This document shows positions 6,778 through 9,122 of a stretch of 9,122 nucleotides of DNA, one piece after another; positions within the stretch are counted from its first letter, which is position 1, and every line of letters starts with the position of its first letter. The translations under genes were made by a program, and so were the position numbers. The DNA is taken from positions 1-9,122 of the forward strand of contig CAKTXU010000049.1 of assembly GCA_934630995.1 (NCBI GenBank). The letters are read 5' to 3'. The notes beneath the pieces were generated by a model that saw nothing but the letters and a program-made list of their open reading frames with translations, searched no databases and was not told where the DNA came from. Source of the DNA: an uncultured Eubacteriales bacterium. GTDB taxonomy: Bacteria; Bacillota; Clostridia; Oscillospirales; Acutalibacteraceae.

Positions 6778-9122
6778 TTAAGCAGGAGGCTTTTCATCAG
6801 GGGCGGACACGATGACAAAGCGGTTGCGCCCCCCGGCCTTCGCTGCGTAGAGAGCTTTATCCGCCGCCTCGTATAGCTCGCCATAGCGCTGCCCCGGTGA
6901 GGCGAGAGCGGCCCCCACGCTGACTGAAAGGTACTTCCCCTCCTCCAGTGCCACCTGCCCGGTTTTATGCAGCAGGGCGGCGCATTTGTCTTCCAGGGCT
7001 TCCGCGTCCCGGATGGACGGAATAAAGACGACGAATTCATCGCCGCCCGGCCGCCCAGCGGGCTCCCCCTCACGGAAGGATTCGCGGAGAATCCCCGCAA
7101 TCCGGCGGAGGATTCTGTCTCCCCGCATATGCCCGTAAGTGTCGTTGATGGATTTGAAATGATCCACATCCACTAGAAGCAGGGCGGCATGGCCGTCCGT
7201 CAGGGACTCCAGGCCGCGTTCAACGGCCTCTCGACAGGCGCCGGCGTTGAGCAGACGGGTCAGGCTGTCCAGGTTCGCCTGCTCCCGCAGCTTGTCCTGC
7301 TCTCGTCTTTCCTCATCGATATCGGTGATTTTCCCCACCGCATAGGCCGGGGCATCTGATCCGTCGGGGCCGCCCTGAACGGTTTTGACCGCGACGCGGT
7401 ACCAACGGCGGGCGCCGTCCTCACCGGAGAGCAGGATATCCTCCACCCGGTCCTCGCGGGCGCTGAGGATACGCCGGAAATCCGCCGATTTTTCCAGCAT
7501 GTCCGCATGCAGCCGGCAGAACTCGTCGGTTTGCCGCACCGCGCCGTCCGCCGCATCCCGGCTTGGCCGGGAGAGCATCAGGCTATCGGCGCGATAGTCG
7601 TATTCAAAGAAGAAATCGTCGGCCAGCTGATAAATGAGCAGATGCTTTTTCAGCTCCAGGGCCGCGTGCCGGTTGGCCTTCATCCGCTGCCACATGGCCA
7701 GGAGAACGGCGCCGAAAACCAGGCAGAGGACGAGCGCGGCGGCCAGGCCGGTTTGCATCGGATATTGCCGGATAAAGCCGGAGAGGGTGAAGGTCTTGTT
7801 GACCAGTGTGTTGGCGTAAATATGGGCCTGAATCTGTTCCGACGACAGGAGCAGGATAGCCTTGTTGAGGATTGTCAGCAGGCGGCTGTCGTCCCCCTTG
7901 ACCACGCCGAAGCAAAACTGGCGCTGCTGCTGCACCTGGGTGATGGCCTTGAGGTCATTGTAAGCCGGGTGATTGAGATAATATTGCCCGGTATAAGCGT
8001 CCACATAGGTATAATCCGCCCTACCGCTGTTCACGGCCCGGACGCATTCCCGGATGGAATCGAAGTAGAGGATATCCTCTACGCCGGCCGGCTGATAGCT
8101 GCCGCCGGCTACCTGCGCCTGCCGCAGCCCAATGACGCCGTTTTCACCGACATCCCTGTGGAAGAGAAGAATATCCGAAACGGAGAGGAAGGGGCGGGAC
8201 ATGGCCAGATTCATTTCCTGCGCCCGCTCATAATCGTAGGTCATGCCCGCCGTCAGATCGATTTCCCCATTTTTCAGGGCCTGGTTGAGCTTTTCCCGGC
8301 CGTCCAATGGAACAAAGGAAAAACGCAGGCCGGTTTCCCCGGCGATGTCCTCCAGAATATCGATAAAAACCCCCTGATATTCGCCGTCGGCTAGCTGCTG
8401 GAAGGGAGGCTCGCTGGTCAGAACTCCCACACGCAGAGGGGGGGACGCCTGAACAAAGGCGGACTCGCTCTCGGATAGGATCAGTTTGTCGTTGGGCGGC
8501 GAAAAATATTTTTCCTCGAGCATGGTGCTGAAATAGGGATCCACCCGTTCGATATCCCGGATGGCGGCGTTGAGTTCCTGCAGCAGCTCCTGGCTGCATT
8601 GCTTGGACATGGCAAAATAGAAGGGCTTTGACGCGAATTTGGCGACGGTGCGCACACCGGCCAAATAGTTCAGACTGGTGTTGAGCAGGACGTCGGCCCG
8701 GTCCTCTCTCAGTGCGTCAATCTGTTCGGTAATGCTTTGGCAAGAGACAAACTCGGGGGTGATGAGATTGGCGGCGCAAAAATCAAGAAGCTCCTGCTTG
8801 CGCACCTGGGCCGGCTCCAGCAAGGCGACACGGATGGCTTGCTCATGCAGGGAGTCGACCACGAAATCGTTGGGATCGTCGTAAAGCACCTGAAGAACCG
8901 TATCCACCGTTCCATAGCTGTAACTCGAAAATTTATACAGCTCTGCAAGCTCCTTGCTGTACAGCATGCCGCCCATCAGGTCGATGTCACCCGCCTCCAG
9001 CATATCCATCATGAGGAGCAGGCTCTCGTTGATGTCGCCGGGAAGCTGGACGAATTCATATTCCCAGCCGGTATACTGGGCGATTTCCCGCAGATAATCA
9101 TAGGTATACCCGGCGTACCGCC
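6778..9122 (-). CDS. Membrane diguanylate cyclase with tandem solute-binding domains, PAS-like and GGDEF (5' partial)
   Basis: The frame is open to the window edge, giving 780 visible residues. A Met at 9012-9010 is internal, because the codons above it continue a solute-binding domain (GYTYDYLREIAQYTGWEYEF). Numbering here is from that Met. The first type-3 solute-binding domain runs to about 170. A second starts near 190 (PPLRVGVLTSEPPF, then GVFIDILEDIAGETG) and ends near 400. One transmembrane helix follows at about 420-441, then a PAS-like segment at 455-568 and a GGDEF domain at 580-735. The GGDEF domain has DVDHFKSINDTYGH (615-628) and the intact signature GGDEF (656-660; DNA 7033-7047). 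It should make cyclic di-GMP from two GTP at the inner membrane face, under control of ligands bound outside. The inhibitory site is altered: REGE (647-650) stands where RxxD is expected. The arrangement resembles BvgS-type sensors with a cyclase output. The ligand is unknown. Confidence 0.93.
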   Translation of the reverse strand, partial: RYAGYTYDYLREIAQYTGWEYEFVQLPGDINESLLLMMDMLEAGDIDLMGGMLYSKELAELYKFSSYSYGTVDTVLQVLYDDPNDFVVDSLHEQAIRVALLEPAQVRKQELLDFCAANLITPEFVSCQSITEQIDALREDRADVLLNTSLNYLAGVRTVAKFASKPFYFAMSKQCSQELLQELNAAIRDIERVDPYFSTMLEEKYFSPPNDKLILSESESAFVQASPPLRVGVLTSEPPFQQLADGEYQGVFIDILEDIAGETGLRFSFVPLDGREKLNQALKNGEIDLTAGMTYDYERAQEMNLAMSRPFLSVSDILLFHRDVGENGVIGLRQAQVAGGSYQPAGVEDILYFDSIRECVRAVNSGRADYTYVDAYTGQYYLNHPAYNDLKAITQVQQQRQFCFGVVKGDDSRLLTILNKAILLLSSEQIQAHIYANTLVNKTFTLSGFIRQYPMQTGLAAALVLCLVFGAVLLAMWQRMKANRHAALELKKHLLIYQLADDFFFEYDYRADSLMLSRPSRDAADGAVRQTDEFCRLHADMLEKSADFRRILSAREDRVEDILLSGEDGARRWYRVAVKTVQGGPDGSDAPAYAVGKITDIDEERREQDKLREQANLDSLTRLLNAGACREAVERGLESLTDGHAALLLVDVDHFKSINDTYGHMRGDRILRRIAGILRESFREGEPAGRPGGDEFVVFIPSIRDAEALEDKCAALLHKTGQVALEEGKYLSVSVGAALASPGQRYGELYEAADKALYAAKAGGRNRFVIVSAPDEKPPA

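Noticed and set aside
7507..8394. A 295-residue plus-strand open frame opposite the sensor cyclase
   Set aside because: It lies antisense to well-conserved solute-binding and membrane segments and shows no domain of its own.
1..9122. Search for CRISPR arrays, insertion sequences, tRNA or rRNA genes, integrase sites and phage-like genes
   Set aside because: No regularly spaced direct repeats, transposase or integrase motifs, or tRNA-like cloverleaf arms were seen.

Overview
The window looks like chromosomal DNA from a fairly GC-rich Bacillota, most plausibly a Clostridia-type gut or anaerobe lineage. This rests on the purine-rich Shine-Dalgarno sites (GGAAGGAG, GAGGAG), tight operon packing, a tandem solute-binding/GGDEF sensor of a kind common in Clostridia, and several carbohydrate-active enzymes. 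Genus and species cannot be assigned from the sequence alone.

Layout. A plus-strand operon occupies 1-2606: the C-terminal end of a right-handed beta-helix protein (partial), an SGNH/GDSL-type hydrolase that starts inside its stop codon (ATGA overlap), and an (alpha/alpha)6-barrel glycoside hydrolase of the GH63/MGH1-like type 16 bases later. A perfect 13-bp hairpin at 2615-2644 closes this operon and probably also the converging minus-strand one. The minus-strand operon has a recognisable sigma-70-type promoter (6615-6587), a sialate O-acetylesterase-like enzyme (6535-4991) and a GH38 alpha-mannosidase-like protein (4944-2692). A 242-base intergenic stretch (6536-6777) holds that promoter and two inverted repeats. 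The rest of the window (6778-9122, minus) is one large gene, open at its 5' end, encoding a membrane-anchored diguanylate cyclase with two periplasmic solute-binding domains, a PAS-like domain and a GGDEF domain.

How they may work together. The four complete enzymes carry no visible signal peptide, so they probably act in the cytoplasm on imported oligosaccharides. Two are esterase-type (SGNH and sialate-O-acetylesterase) and two are glycosidase-type (GH63/MGH1-like and GH38-like). This suggests de-esterification and trimming of an acetylated glycan, but no transporter or regulator lies in the window and the substrate is not readable from it. The sensor cyclase next door may be unrelated or may respond to small periplasmic ligands.

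Points most worth a second look: the GH38-like protein appears to lack the Asp of the zinc-binding HxD motif; the two hairpins flanking the minus-strand operon share sequence; and the cyclase has an RxxE in place of the RxxD inhibitory site. I did not find a clearly new biological system.
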